From: Blastomonas sp. AAP53
Lineage (GTDB): Bacteria; Pseudomonadota; Alphaproteobacteria; Sphingomonadales; Sphingomonadaceae
Assembly: GCF_000331245.1 (NCBI RefSeq)
Contig: NZ_ANFZ01000006.1
Span: 248,001 to 312,000, forward strand
Length of the DNA stretch: 64,000 nt
Reading direction: 5' to 3'
The notes under the pieces are model-generated. The model ran no database searches and was not told where the DNA came from. It saw only the letters and a program-made list of their open reading frames with translations. The first letter of the stretch is position 1, and each line of letters begins with the position of its first letter. Both the position numbers and the translations under genes were made by a program. Positions 51,664-61,455 of this stretch are shown here, one piece after another.

Positions 51664-53202
51664 GTGATTTCGATCAATCCCACTCCGCAACCGCTCGATC
51701 ATCTGGCACTTCGAGGCGAAGGCTCTGCCAGCGCCCTGCTGCTGCGCGAAGAGACACTTAGCTACGACACGTTAAACTTGCGTATCGGTTTGCTTGCCCA
51801 TTGGTTAACTATCAACGGGCTGGTGCATGGCGACCGGGTGGCGACATGGTTGCCCAAGAACGAGACCACCTGCCTGATGCCGCTGGCGGCTGCAAGGGCG
51901 GGGCTGGTGCATGTGCCGATCAATCCGGTGCTCAAACGCGCGCAGGTCGCCCATATCCTGGCCGATAGCGGCGCGAAGCTGCTGATCGCCAATCGCAGCC
52001 GCCTCGCCACGCTGATCGAGGGCGATACGCCCGAAAGCTGCGCGGTGATCGAGGATGATGCGGCGATGGCCGCGTGGAAGGCGGGGGCGCACAGCATGGC
52101 CCCGTCGGCGCACGATCCGCATGATCTGGCGGCGATCCTCTACACCTCTGGCTCCACCGGCAAGCCCAAGGGCGTGATGCTCAGCCATGCCAATATGTGG
52201 CTGGGCGCGATCAGCGTGGCGAGCTATCTGGGACTTGCAGCCGACGACCGCACCTTGTGCGTGCTGCCGCTCAGCTTCGATTACGGGCAGAACCAGCTGC
52301 TGTCGACCTGGGCCGCAGGCGGCGCGGCGGCTCCGCTCGATTATCTGATGCCGCGCGATGTCATCAAATCGTGCGCGCGGCACCATATCACCACGCTGGC
52401 TGCGGTGCCTCCGCTCTGGACGCAACTGGTCGAGATCGAATGGCCTGCCGAGGTAATCGGCACGATGCGGCGGCTGACCAACAGCGGCGGTGCGCTCAGT
52501 CCCGCTCTCGTCAAGCAACTGCGCGGGATATTCCCCGAGACGCGCATTTTCGCGATGTATGGCCTGACCGAAGCGTTTCGTTCGACCTATCTCGACCCGG
52601 CATTGATCGACGGCAACCCGACGTCGATCGGCACCGCGATCCCGTTTGCCGAGATTCTGGTGGTCAATGATGCAGGCGCGGATGCCGCACCCGATGAGGA
52701 GGGTGAGCTGGTGCATGCCGGCCCGCTGGTCGCACAGGGCTATTGGCAGGATGACGTGCGCACCGCCGAACGCTTCAAGCCCGCGCCTGCGTTCTCGGTG
52801 CATGGCGGCATGGCGGTCTGGTCGGGCGACCGCGTGCGGCGCGACGCGCAGGGCCTCTTGTATTTCGTCGGGCGGCGCGATGCGATGATCAAGTCTTCGG
52901 GCAACCGGATCAGCCCGGCAGAGATCGAGGACGCGGCGACATCGACCGGCCTTGCCGCCGAAGCCGTGGCACTGGGCGTGCCCGATCCGCAGCTCGGGCA
53001 GGCGATCCTGCTGCTGGTGCGCCCGGCGCAGGTTGCGCAGCCGGCGCAGCTGGTCGATGATCTGATGATCGCTTTGAAACGCGAACTGCCCGCCTTCATG
53101 CTGCCCCGCACAGTGGAGCTGTTCGACAGCTTCCCCAAGAACCCCAATGGCAAGATCGACCGTGCATTGCTGGTCGCCCAGATCGAGGAACGTTTCGCAT
53201 GA
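51664..53202 (+). CDS. acyl-CoA/ACP ligase (AMP-forming), exosortase A system-associated
   Basis: A 512-aa ANL enzyme that activates a carboxylic acid as its adenylate. Core A3 YTSGSTGKPKGVMLSHAN, A5 MYGLTEAFRSTYLDP, the hinge GDRVRRDAQGLLYFVGR and the C-terminal lysine in PKNPNGKIDR are all present. The start is taken as GTG at 51664; in-frame ATGs at 51598 and earlier lie inside the divergent acyltransferase gene. It overlaps the decarboxylase gene by 4 nt. Confidence 0.88.
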   Translation: MISINPTPQPLDHLALRGEGSASALLLREETLSYDTLNLRIGLLAHWLTINGLVHGDRVATWLPKNETTCLMPLAAARAGLVHVPINPVLKRAQVAHILADSGAKLLIANRSRLATLIEGDTPESCAVIEDDAAMAAWKAGAHSMAPSAHDPHDLAAILYTSGSTGKPKGVMLSHANMWLGAISVASYLGLAADDRTLCVLPLSFDYGQNQLLSTWAAGGAAAPLDYLMPRDVIKSCARHHITTLAAVPPLWTQLVEIEWPAEVIGTMRRLTNSGGALSPALVKQLRGIFPETRIFAMYGLTEAFRSTYLDPALIDGNPTSIGTAIPFAEILVVNDAGADAAPDEEGELVHAGPLVAQGYWQDDVRTAERFKPAPAFSVHGGMAVWSGDRVRRDAQGLLYFVGRRDAMIKSSGNRISPAEIEDAATSTGLAAEAVALGVPDPQLGQAILLLVRPAQVAQPAQLVDDLMIALKRELPAFMLPRTVELFDSFPKNPNGKIDRALLVAQIEERFA

Positions 53203-54425
53203 AGCCTTTGGGGCCGATTCCGCCGGGCTTTGCGGCTATGGATGGTGAGCTTGCGGTGCAGGGCATCAAGGCGAGCGAGCTGGTGGAGCGCGCAGGCGAC
53301 AGTCCGTGCTTTGTCTATTCATCCGACATGCTGCGCGCGCGTGTCGCTTCGCTGCGCGCTGCGATGCCGCAGCGGCTTTCGATCCATTATGCGATGAAGG
53401 CCAATCCGTTTGCACCGGTGTTGCAGCTGATGGCGTCGCTGGTCGATGGCATCGACATCGCGTCGGCAGGCGAGCTGGTGCTGGCGCAGGCGGCGGGGGC
53501 AGACCCTTCGAAGATCAGCTTTGCAGGGCCCGGCAAGCGCGACCGTGATCTGGAAGCGGCGATCGCGGCCGGGGTCACGCTCAATCTCGAATCCGAAGGC
53601 GAGGCGGATCGCGCGCTTGCCATCGGGCAGCGCATCGGCGTTCAGCCGCGGCTGGCAGTGCGGGTCAATCCGGACTTCGACCTGCGCGGGTCGGGCATGC
53701 GGATGGGCGGCGGGGCCAAGCCGTTCGGGATTGATCAGGAGCGCGTTCCCGCGCTGGTCAAGCATATCCTTTCTGAAGGCGCGCATTGGCGCGGTTTTCA
53801 CATCTTTGCCGGATCGCAGGCGCTCGACGCTGATGCGATCATCGAGACGCAGGGCAAGACGCTCGATCTGGCTGCGCAACTGGCCGAGGAGGCGGGCGCG
53901 CCGCTGGAGCATCTCAACCTGGGCGGCGGAATGGGCATCCCCTATTTTCCGGGGGACAAGCCGGTCGATATCATCAAGGTGGGCGCGGCTCTGGGCGAAC
54001 GCTTCGCAGAACTGCCGCCGGTGCTCAGCGACACGCATTTCGCGATGGAGCTGGGCCGCTGGCTGGTCGGCGAGGCGGGCGTGTATCTCACGCGGATCAT
54101 CGACCGCAAGACCAGCCATGGCGAACTGTACCTCGTCACCGATGGCGGGTTGCACCATCAGCTCGCCGCCAGCGGCAATTTCGGCACCGTGGTGCGCCGC
54201 AACTATCCTGTCGCGATCGCGAGCCGCTTCGATGCGGAAGCGTCAGAAGAGGCCAATGTCGTCGGCTGCCTGTGCACCCCGCTCGACCGGCTGGCCGACA
54301 AGGCGCATTTGCCACAAGCGCAAGTGGGTGATCTGGTCGCGGTATTCTGCGCCGGGGCTTATGGCGCGACCGCCAGCCCGGCGGATTTCCTGGGCCATGG
54401 CAAGGCCCCGGAAATCTTGGTCTAA
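53199..54425 (+). CDS. PLP-dependent decarboxylase, exosortase A system-associated
   Basis: A 408-aa group IV (diaminopimelate/ornithine) decarboxylase-fold enzyme of the dCO2ase_PEP1 family. PLP lysine is Lys67 in SIHYAMKANPF; the phosphate site is GGGMGIPYF and the C-terminal half carries GRWLVGEAGVYLTRI and VFCAGAYGATASP. It is paired with the ligase by an ATGA overlap. Usually next to xrtA, but not here. Substrate unknown. Confidence 0.9.
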   Translation: MKPLGPIPPGFAAMDGELAVQGIKASELVERAGDSPCFVYSSDMLRARVASLRAAMPQRLSIHYAMKANPFAPVLQLMASLVDGIDIASAGELVLAQAAGADPSKISFAGPGKRDRDLEAAIAAGVTLNLESEGEADRALAIGQRIGVQPRLAVRVNPDFDLRGSGMRMGGGAKPFGIDQERVPALVKHILSEGAHWRGFHIFAGSQALDADAIIETQGKTLDLAAQLAEEAGAPLEHLNLGGGMGIPYFPGDKPVDIIKVGAALGERFAELPPVLSDTHFAMELGRWLVGEAGVYLTRIIDRKTSHGELYLVTDGGLHHQLAASGNFGTVVRRNYPVAIASRFDAEASEEANVVGCLCTPLDRLADKAHLPQAQVGDLVAVFCAGAYGATASPADFLGHGKAPEILV

Positions 54426-54445
54426 CCGAGCAATCGGGCCAGCAA

Positions 54446-55069
54446 TCAGCCCAGCGAGCACGCCGCAGCGGCATTGCGCTGGATCGCGGCCACGTCGATC
54501 GGGCCAGCCGGGATCATCCAGCTGCCGCCGACGCACAACACCGGATCAAGCGCCAGCCAGTTGCCTGCGGTCTCCAACGTCACGCCGCCGGTGGGGCAGA
54601 ACTTGCACTGGCCGAACGGTGCGCTGAGCGCCTTGAGCGCCGGAATGCCGCCTGCGGCCATCGCGGGGAAGAACTTGAAATGCGTGAGGCCCAGATCCAG
54701 CCCGCGCATGATGTCGCCCGCATTGGCGGTGCCGGGCAGAAACGGAACGCCGTTGGCGATCGCCGCCTTGCCGAGGCTCTCGGTGAGGCCGGGCGAGACG
54801 ATGAATTCCGATCCGGCCTTCAGCGCTGCATCGAGCGTCTGGGTGTCGATCACCGTGCCAGCACCGACGATCGCGCCTTCGACCTGCTTCATCAGCGCGA
54901 TCGCTTCCAGCGCGGCGGGGGTGCGCAGCGTGACTTCCAGCACCTTGAGTCCGCCTGCGACCAGCGCCTGTGCCATCGGCACGGCATCGGCGACATCGTG
55001 GATGACGATCACCGGAATGACCGGCGCGGTCAGCATGATTGTCTCGATGGCGGCGGGGCTGGTGGTCAT
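54446..55069 (-). CDS. eda: KDPG aldolase
   Basis: Eda (207 aa) splits 2-keto-3-deoxy-6-phosphogluconate into pyruvate and glyceraldehyde 3-phosphate, the last Entner-Doudoroff step. Glu in KVLEVTLRTPAALEAI and the Schiff-base lysine in LTHFKFFPAMAAGG, plus FCPTGGVTLETAGNWLA, are visible. ATG at 55069 overlaps the glk stop (ATGA). Last gene of the zwf-pgl-edd-glk-eda operon. Confidence 0.96.
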   Translation of the reverse strand: MTTSPAAIETIMLTAPVIPVIVIHDVADAVPMAQALVAGGLKVLEVTLRTPAALEAIALMKQVEGAIVGAGTVIDTQTLDAALKAGSEFIVSPGLTESLGKAAIANGVPFLPGTANAGDIMRGLDLGLTHFKFFPAMAAGGIPALKALSAPFGQCKFCPTGGVTLETAGNWLALDPVLCVGGSWMIPAGPIDVAAIQRNAAAACSLG

Positions 55070-56034
55070 GCGGCATTCTCCTGGGCAAAGGCGGCGGCGG
55101 CCCCGAACAGGCCGGGCTGGGGATGGTCGATCAGCTTGACGGGAATCGTCTCCATCAGCCGCTGGAACCGGCCCTTGGCGACAAAGCGCTCCTCGAACCC
55201 GGACTGCGGCAGACGGTCTGCAATCCGCTGACCAAGCCCGCCGGCGATTACCACCGCGCCCGCGCCCTGCGCCAGCGCAAAATCGCCCGCCGCTGCGCCC
55301 AGGCTCAGGCAGAAGCGATCGAACGCGGCGGCGGCGAGGCTGTCCTCGCCCGACAGCGCGAGCTGCCACAATGTCTTGTCGTCCATGCTCACGACCGCGC
55401 GGCCCTCGATGCTCGCCAGCGTCTCGTAGATGGCAGCAAGGCCCGGCCCCGAACACACCCGCTCCACCGATACCCGCCGGTGCTGGCGCCGCAACCGCGC
55501 CAGGATCGCGTCCTCGGTCGAATCGAGCGGCGAATAGTCGACATGCCCGCCTTCGGTTTCCACCGCGCGATAGCCATCGGCGCTGCGCAAGACATAGGCA
55601 ACGCCCAGGCCCGTGCCCGGGCCGATGACGGTGATGACGCCGGTGTCGGGCAGGTCGCCCTCAGGTCCGCACAGGTGCGAGAAGCTTGCGCCGTCGCAGT
55701 GCTGCACGGCGTGTGCGACCGCGCCGAAATCGTTGATGAGCACATAGTGATCGACGTTCAGCTTTTCGCGGACCAGCGCCGGGCGGATGACCCAGGGGTT
55801 GTTTGTCATTTTCAGCACCTCGCCGCGGATCGGCGTGGCCAGCGCGATGGCAGCGGCGCGCGGCAGCGGCTGACCAATCTGCTCGCCAAACGCCTCCCAG
55901 GCGGTCTGCAGGCTGGCATATTCGGCGCATTTGAGCGTGACCGGCTCGTCCAGATGGGTGACTCGGCTATCCTCGATGGTCGCGAGCGCGAACCGCGCAT
56001 GGGTGCCGCCTATATCGGCTGTGACGATCTGCAT
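55066..56034 (-). CDS. glk: glucokinase
   Basis: Glk (322 aa) phosphorylates glucose with [19 protein letters not shown] (phosphate 1), [13 protein letters not shown] (sugar-binding Asn/Asp), [13 protein letters not shown] and [12 protein letters not shown] are diagnostic. ATG at 56034 gives the expected start; in-frame extension to 56235 runs through a palindromic repeat. Its stop overlaps the eda start by 4 nt. The 219-nt gap before it holds a repeat of family B. Confidence 0.95.
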   Translation of the reverse strand: MQIVTADIGGTHARFALATIEDSRVTHLDEPVTLKCAEYASLQTAWEAFGEQIGQPLPRAAAIALATPIRGEVLKMTNNPWVIRPALVREKLNVDHYVLINDFGAVAHAVQHCDGASFSHLCGPEGDLPDTGVITVIGPGTGLGVAYVLRSADGYRAVETEGGHVDYSPLDSTEDAILARLRRQHRRVSVERVCSGPGLAAIYETLASIEGRAVVSMDDKTLWQLALSGEDSLAAAAFDRFCLSLGAAAGDFALAQGAGAVVIAGGLGQRIADRLPQSGFEERFVAKGRFQRLMETIPVKLIDHPQPGLFGAAAAFAQENAA

Positions 56035-56082
56035 GATGGGCCTACCTTTGAGAGCATGTGAGGAGGAGGGGGCGGCACATGA

Positions 56083-56223
56083 CGTCCCTCGACTTCCCGG
56101 CAGAGCCGGGAAGTTTATCCCGAGCGGCTGGCTTGCCAGCCAGCCGAGGGGCTCGGGAACTCGGAGAGGTTTGGGTGAATTTAAACGAACACAATTCCGT
56201 TTGTCCCGAGCGAAGTCGAGGGA
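56083..56223. repeat. extragenic palindromic repeat, family B copy 1
   Basis: Begins CGTCCCTCGACTTC and ends GTCCCGAGCGAAGTCGAGGGA, so the ends are inverted; nested inside are GGCTGGCTTGCCAGCCAGCC and CTTCCCGGCAGAGCCGGGAAG. It lies inside the Entner-Doudoroff operon between edd and glk, and a related copy is at 61308. Confidence 0.8.
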
Positions 56224-56253
56224 AGTGAAGTGCAACCGGGAGGGAGAGACCCG

Positions 56254-58080
56254 TCACAGCCCCGCCATCGCCAGCATCGCGCTCGCCCCCGCTTCGGCAT
56301 TGTCGCTCGATGCGCGCATCAGGGCGAAGAGCTCGCGCCCGGTGCCCAGAGGCTGCGAGGGCTGCGTTGCGACCGGACGTGATTCCCAGTCGGAGCCGTC
56401 CACCGCCACGCTGATCGTGCCCGCCACCGCATCGAGCCTTACGATATCGCCATCGTGCAGCCGCGCGAGCGGGCCGCCATCGCATGCCTCTGGCCACAGG
56501 TGGATCGCAGCGGGCACCTTGCCCGATGCACCCGACATGCGGCCATCGGTGACCAGGGCCACCTTGAATCCGCGGTCCTGCAGCACGCCCAGCGACGGGG
56601 TGAGCTTGTGCAGTTCGGGCATGCCATTGGCGCGGGGACCCTGGAAGCGGACGACGACCACGACATCGTGATCCAGTTCGCCCGCCTTGAACGCGGCGAT
56701 CACGGCATCCTGATCGTCGAACACCCGCGCTGGCGCTTCGATGGTCCAGCGGGCCGGATCGACCGCGCTGGTCTTGACCACGCCGCGCCCCAGATTGCCC
56801 TCGACGAGCCGCATGCCGCCATCGGGCTGGAATGCGGCGCTGACCGGGCGCAGCATCGCTTCGTCGCGGGTCACTTCGGGCGAGGGCGCGAACATCAATG
56901 AGCCTGCATCGTCGAGTACGGGGTCGACCGCGTAATCGAGCAGGGACTGGCCCGACACAGTCATGATGTCGGTGTGGAGCAGGCCGTTGGCCGCGAGTTC
57001 GCGGATGATGAAGCCGATGCCGCCAGCTGCATGGAAATGGTTCACATCGCCCGATCCGTTGGGATAGACGCGCGCCAGCAGCGGGATAATGGCGGACAGC
57101 TCGCTCAGGTCCTGCCAGTCGATATGGATGCCCGCCGCGCGCGCCATAGCGGGCAGGTGGATGGCGTGATTGGTCGATCCGCCGGTGCACAGCAGGCCGA
57201 TGCAGGCATTGACGATCGCCTTTTCATCGACGCAATGGCCGAAGGGGCGGTAATCATCACCATTCCAGCCGATCTGCGTCACGCGGTGCGTGGCGGCGCG
57301 GGTGAGTTCCTGCCGCAGCTTGGTGCCCGGGTTGATGAAGGCAGAGGCCGGCACGTGCAGCCCCATCATCTCCATCATCATCTGGTTGGAATTGGCAGTG
57401 CCATAGAAGGTGCAGGTTCCCGCGCCATGATAGCTCGCAGACTCGGCCTCGAGCAGCTCTTCGCGGCCGACCTTGCCCTCGGCGTAGAGCTGGCGGACGC
57501 GCTGCTTTTCCTTGTTGGCAAGGCCAGAAGGCATCGGGCCTGCGGGCACGAGGATGGTCGGGATATGGCCGAACCGGGCTGCGGCGATGAACAGTCCGGG
57601 CACGATCTTGTCGCAGATGCCCAGCAGCAGGGCGCCTTCGAACATGCCGTGGCTCATCGCGATGGCGCTGCCCATGGCAATGTTGTCGCGGCTGAACAGC
57701 GACAGTTCCATGCCCAGCTGGCCCTGGGTCACGCCATCGCACATCGCGGGCACGCCGCCTGCGACCTGCGCGGTGGCGCCGACTTCGCGGGCGAAGATCT
57801 TGATCTGCTCAGGATAGCGGCCATAGGGCTGATGCGCCGAAAGCATGTCGTTGTACGCAGTGACGATGCCGATGTTCATCGCCTTGCCCGCGCGGATCGC
57901 GGGCTTGTCGTCACCGGCTGCCGCAAAGCCATGCGCCAGATTGCCGCACGACAGGGTGGGGCGGTGCACGCCCTTGTCGCGTTCGCGCGCGATGAAATCG
58001 AGATACGCCTGACGCTTGGGCTTTGAGCGTTCGATGATCCGCTGGGTGATGCGTTCAAGCTCGGGGTGAAGCTGCGTCAT
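56254..58080 (-). CDS. edd: 6-phosphogluconate dehydratase
   Basis: Edd (608 aa) is an iron-sulfur dehydratase making [62 protein letters not shown] and the C-terminal [20 protein letters not shown] are all present; length equals the family norm. ATG at 58080. Third gene of the zwf-pgl-edd-glk-eda operon. Confidence 0.97.
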   Translation of the reverse strand: MTQLHPELERITQRIIERSKPKRQAYLDFIARERDKGVHRPTLSCGNLAHGFAAAGDDKPAIRAGKAMNIGIVTAYNDMLSAHQPYGRYPEQIKIFAREVGATAQVAGGVPAMCDGVTQGQLGMELSLFSRDNIAMGSAIAMSHGMFEGALLLGICDKIVPGLFIAAARFGHIPTILVPAGPMPSGLANKEKQRVRQLYAEGKVGREELLEAESASYHGAGTCTFYGTANSNQMMMEMMGLHVPASAFINPGTKLRQELTRAATHRVTQIGWNGDDYRPFGHCVDEKAIVNACIGLLCTGGSTNHAIHLPAMARAAGIHIDWQDLSELSAIIPLLARVYPNGSGDVNHFHAAGGIGFIIRELAANGLLHTDIMTVSGQSLLDYAVDPVLDDAGSLMFAPSPEVTRDEAMLRPVSAAFQPDGGMRLVEGNLGRGVVKTSAVDPARWTIEAPARVFDDQDAVIAAFKAGELDHDVVVVVRFQGPRANGMPELHKLTPSLGVLQDRGFKVALVTDGRMSGASGKVPAAIHLWPEACDGGPLARLHDGDIVRLDAVAGTISVAVDGSDWESRPVATQPSQPLGTGRELFALMRASSDNAEAGASAMLAMAGL

Positions 58081-58113
58081 GGGTATCTCGTTTCAATTCA
58101 TGTGAGGGGCGAT

Positions 58114-58818
58114 TTATTTCGCCCAGTGGATGTCTACCGGCAGTTCGACGGCGCTCAGCACCTTGCCGATCGGATAGTCCGAGGCGTCGGCCTGCTTGAT
58201 CGCGGTCTCCAGCACCTTCTTCTTGTCCTTGCCGGTGATCGCGATCATCAGCGCGCGCGCCGAGGCGATGGCGGGCAGCGACAGGGTGACCCGCGCCACC
58301 GGAGCGTCCTTGGGCAGCGGATCGGGCATCACGCCCAGAGCGCGGCGGTCGGCAGGCGCGGCAAGCGCCTCTTCCAGATCGGGTCCGGGGAAGATCGACG
58401 CGGTGTGGCCGTCGGTGCCCATGCCGAGCAGGCACAGGTCGAGCGGCCAGTGGAAATCGGCCAGACGCGCATTGGCCGCATTGCCGCACGCCTTGTAGTC
58501 GTTTGCCGCCTCGCTGATGATCGGAATCACGCGTGCGCCCTTGGGCAGGAAGGTCTTGGCCAGCATCGTCACGTTGGACAGCGCATCGCCCATCGGGACG
58601 ATCCGGTCGTCGGTGGGGATGATCGTGACCTTCTTCCAGTTGATCTTGGCTTCGGCCAGCTTGGCATAGGCGGCCTGCGGCGTGCTGCCGCCGGCCAGTG
58701 CGATCACCGCATTGCCGCGCGCATCGATCGCGTTCTCGATGATGAAGCCGATGTCGCCCGCGAGCGCGTCCGCCATTTCGGCAGCATCATCATAATCCCA
58801 CCACTCAATCTCAGTCAT
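58114..58818 (-). CDS. pgl: 6-phosphogluconolactonase
   Basis: Pgl (234 aa) hydrolyses 6-phosphogluconolactone. VIALAGGSTPQAAYAKLAEA, IPTDDRIVPMGDALSNV, and the active-site LLGMGTDGHTASIFPG are diagnostic. Its first 8 nt overlap the end of zwf. Middle of the Entner-Doudoroff operon. Confidence 0.96.
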   Translation of the reverse strand: MTEIEWWDYDDAAEMADALAGDIGFIIENAIDARGNAVIALAGGSTPQAAYAKLAEAKINWKKVTIIPTDDRIVPMGDALSNVTMLAKTFLPKGARVIPIISEAANDYKACGNAANARLADFHWPLDLCLLGMGTDGHTASIFPGPDLEEALAAPADRRALGVMPDPLPKDAPVARVTLSLPAIASARALMIAITGKDKKKVLETAIKQADASDYPIGKVLSAVELPVDIHWAK

Positions 58819-60259
58819 TCCAGCTAACCCCGTCTCGTTCTGTCAGGGCAATGGCGGCGCTTGGCCCCCAGCTGCCCGACCCATAGCTTTTCGGCTCGAT
58901 TCCGTGATCGACCCACGTCTGGCGGATCGCATCGACCCAGCGCCACTGCGCCTCCACCTCATCGCGGCGGACGAACAATGTCGGCTCACCATCAACGAGG
59001 TCGAGCAGCAATCGTTCATAGGCAATACGACGCTGCGCCTTGGAAAAGGCTGCGGTCAGCGACAGATCCAGCGGCACTTCGCGCAGGTTCAGCCCGCCGC
59101 GGTCGAGTCCAGGCTCCTTCGCCATCACCAGCAGGCGGACATATTCCTCGGGCTGCAGGCGGATGACGAGCCGGTTCGACGACAGTCTGCCACCGCGCTG
59201 CGCAAAGATATTGTGCGGCACCGGCTTGAACTGGATGACGATCTCGCTGCGCCGTTCGGACAGCCTCTTGCCGGTGCGCAGATAGAAGGGCACGCCCTGC
59301 CAGCGCCAGTTGTCGACATGCGCCTTGATCGCGACGAAGGTTTCCGTGCCCGACGGCTTGCCCAGATCGTCGGCATAGGAGTGGACCGATTTGCCGCCGA
59401 CCGCGCCTTCGCCATATTGGCCGCGCACCACTTCATTGGGTGCCACCGGGCGCAACGAGCGCAGCACCTTGACCTTTTCGTCGCGGATCGAGGTTGCATC
59501 GAACTCGGCAGGCGGTTCCATCGCGATCAGTGCGAGCAGTTGCAGGATATGGTTTTGCACCATGTCGCGCAGCGCGCCGGTATCGTCGTAAAAGCCGTGG
59601 CGGCCTTCAAGGCCCACGGTTTCGGACACGGTAATCTGGATGTGCTCGATGCCGTTCGCATTCCAGAGCGGCTCGAACATCATGTTGGCAAAGCGCAGCG
59701 CCATCAGGTTCTGCACGGTTTCCTTGCCCAGATAATGGTCGATGCGGAAGGTGCGGCTTTCGGGGAAGGCATGCGCCACCGCATCGTTGATCGCGCAGGA
59801 CGAGGCGAGATCGTTGCCCAGCGGCTTTTCCAGCCCGATGCGAACCATCTCGCCGGCCAACCCCGCCGATTTCAGGCCCTGGATGGTCGGCGTGAACAGG
59901 AATGGCGCGGTCGACAGGAAGATCGACATGCCGCCCGATATGTCACCCAGCCGGTCGGCAAGCGCGGCAAAGCCATCCAGCTTGGAGGCATCGAGCGGCT
60001 GGTAGCTGACCCGTTCCAGAAAGCTTGCGATCTTGGCTGCGTCCTGGCGTTCTTCGGGCAGGAACTGCGTCAGTGCTTCGCCTGCCAGCGTGCGAAAACC
60101 AGCGTCGTCCATCTCGCTGCGCGCGGTGCCCATGATCCTGAGATCCGGGGCAATCAGGCCGTCGGCGTGCAGCGCATAGAGCGAGGGAAGCAGCATGCGC
60201 TTGGACAGGTCGCCTGTCGCACCAAACAAAAGCAGCGTCCGGGATTGCGCATTCGCCAT
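58811..60259 (-). CDS. zwf: glucose-6-phosphate 1-dehydrogenase
   Basis: Zwf (482 aa) oxidises glucose 6-phosphate with NADP. TLLLFGATGDLSKRMLLPSL (cofactor), RIDHYLGKETVQNLMALR (substrate and catalytic His/Lys) are intact. ATG at 60259 is chosen; the in-frame extension to 60346 is leader DNA holding the promoter. It heads the operon zwf-pgl-edd-glk-eda, the complete glucose-to-pyruvate route; no phosphofructokinase is in the window, in line with sphingomonads. Confidence 0.97.
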   Translation of the reverse strand: MANAQSRTLLLFGATGDLSKRMLLPSLYALHADGLIAPDLRIMGTARSEMDDAGFRTLAGEALTQFLPEERQDAAKIASFLERVSYQPLDASKLDGFAALADRLGDISGGMSIFLSTAPFLFTPTIQGLKSAGLAGEMVRIGLEKPLGNDLASSCAINDAVAHAFPESRTFRIDHYLGKETVQNLMALRFANMMFEPLWNANGIEHIQITVSETVGLEGRHGFYDDTGALRDMVQNHILQLLALIAMEPPAEFDATSIRDEKVKVLRSLRPVAPNEVVRGQYGEGAVGGKSVHSYADDLGKPSGTETFVAIKAHVDNWRWQGVPFYLRTGKRLSERRSEIVIQFKPVPHNIFAQRGGRLSSNRLVIRLQPEEYVRLLVMAKEPGLDRGGLNLREVPLDLSLTAAFSKAQRRIAYERLLLDLVDGEPTLFVRRDEVEAQWRWVDAIRQTWVDHGIEPKSYGSGSWGPSAAIALTERDGVSWND

Positions 60260-60363
60260 GAGGTTTCCTATCCTTTTTCCGCTTGGTTCTGCCGGCGAAC
60301 CACCTGTTAAGGTCGCCCCGCGTGCATGTCCACCGCTGTTGACCATGTATAGCTATGCAGATT

Positions 60364-60381
60364 CTTGCAATCGATTGCAAG
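60364..60381. promoter_or_regulatory. perfect 18-bp palindrome at the zwf operon promoter
   Basis: CTTGCAATCGATTGCAAG is perfectly symmetric with a central CG, the form of LacI-family operators. It lies 105 nt upstream of the zwf ATG, next to a -10-like TAGCTATAC on the minus strand, so it is placed to control the whole Entner-Doudoroff operon. Confidence 0.6.
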
Positions 60382-60432
60382 GATGCGGGGGCAGCACCTT
60401 CCGCTAGAGCACAGACGCAGTTTGGGAAGCGT

Positions 60433-61275
60433 TCAGCCGAGCGCGCGTTCCAGCGCAGCGCCCAGGCGCAAGCCCGCGCGCAGCACCTGGGTGCGGACAA
60501 CCGGGATCAGCGCCTCGATATCCGCATCATCATGGCGCGCCCGTTCGCCCCGGGCGAGTGCGGGGCCGCAGGCGGGGCCATGCTGCGCGGTGGGATAGGC
60601 TGTCTCGCGCGCGATGCTCCACGCTTCGCGCGCCCAGTCCTCGACCGATCCTGCAACCATGGGTGCGCGCTCGCCAGGTGAATAGTGCCGCACCAACGGG
60701 TCGCCTTGCGTGATCGCACGTTCGGCGACCGGCGTGTCCCACAACCGGTGCAGGTTCATGCGCCCCTCGACGATGCCATAGGACGCGCTGACCCGGTTGC
60801 CGCCCAGATCGCCCCGGTCGCCGCCATGCATCGGTTGGTGCATGTCGCCCATGGTGTGGACCAGCCATGCCAGCGCCTCCAGCCGCACATGTGCGGGTAG
60901 CTTGCGATCGGCCAGCAGCGCCTCGTTGCGCGTGACCTGCGCCCCCACACAATTGCCATTGGGGCAATTGGCCTTGAGGTCGAACGGCTTGCAGATGTCC
61001 ATGTTCACATAATGCCACGGCGCGGTGTAGCCCCAGCGAACATCGTCGCGGCGGACACAGTCGGCCCAGACGCTGGCATCAGCGATATTGCTGAGCGGGC
61101 AATCGGGCGTGGCGATCAGCTTTTCGGCGCGGAACAGCGCGTTCATGCGTGCCTTTGCCTTGGGTGAGATATTGGCTTCGGCGATCTGCGCGATGGTCTT
61201 GTGGCCATATTCACCCCAGGCCAGAGCGGGTGCGGGAAGGGCGAGAAGGATGATCAGGCAGAGACGGGCAAGCAT
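60433..61275 (-). CDS. S1/P1-type nuclease, secreted
   Basis: A 280-aa zinc-dependent single-strand nuclease. The signal peptide (MLARLCLIILLALPAPALA) is cut before Trp, and the mature N-terminus WGEYGHKTIAQIAE provides the tri-zinc site as in P1 nuclease. WHYVN and the motif LVHTMGDMHQPMHGG with RGDLGGN carry the remaining ligands. Probably releases phosphate and nucleosides from RNA/DNA in the periplasm. The ATG at 61275 fits; the extension to 61410 runs through a repeat. Confidence 0.93.
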   Translation of the reverse strand: MLARLCLIILLALPAPALAWGEYGHKTIAQIAEANISPKAKARMNALFRAEKLIATPDCPLSNIADASVWADCVRRDDVRWGYTAPWHYVNMDICKPFDLKANCPNGNCVGAQVTRNEALLADRKLPAHVRLEALAWLVHTMGDMHQPMHGGDRGDLGGNRVSASYGIVEGRMNLHRLWDTPVAERAITQGDPLVRHYSPGERAPMVAGSVEDWAREAWSIARETAYPTAQHGPACGPALARGERARHDDADIEALIPVVRTQVLRAGLRLGAALERALG

Positions 61276-61307
61276 GGTCTGTTTTATCCGGCAGGCGTGA
61301 GAGCGCA

Positions 61308-61444
61308 CGTCCCTCGACTTCGCTCGGGAACGCGGAAAGGTTGGTAAGAGAAGGCTTAATGCAAGCGGCACCCTCTCCCGTCTGTCCCGAGCCCTTCGAC
61401 TGGCTGGCAAGCCAGCCGCTCAGGATGAACTGCGTCGAGGGACG
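61308..61444. repeat. extragenic palindromic repeat, family B copy 2
   Basis: Starts CGTCCCTCGACTTCGCTCGGGAA and ends GTCGAGGGACG, inverted ends shared with the copy at 56083. The right part holds a half family A repeat (CCCTTCGAC..GCTCAGGATGA) into which TGGCTGGCAAGCCAGCCG is inserted. It separates purL from the nuclease gene. Confidence 0.8.
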
Positions 61445-61455
61445 TACGCGCGGCG

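Noticed and set aside
61308-61444. Insertion sequence or attachment site at the repeats near purL and glk
   Set aside because: No transposase or integrase gene, no target duplication and internal structure is that of small extragenic palindromes.
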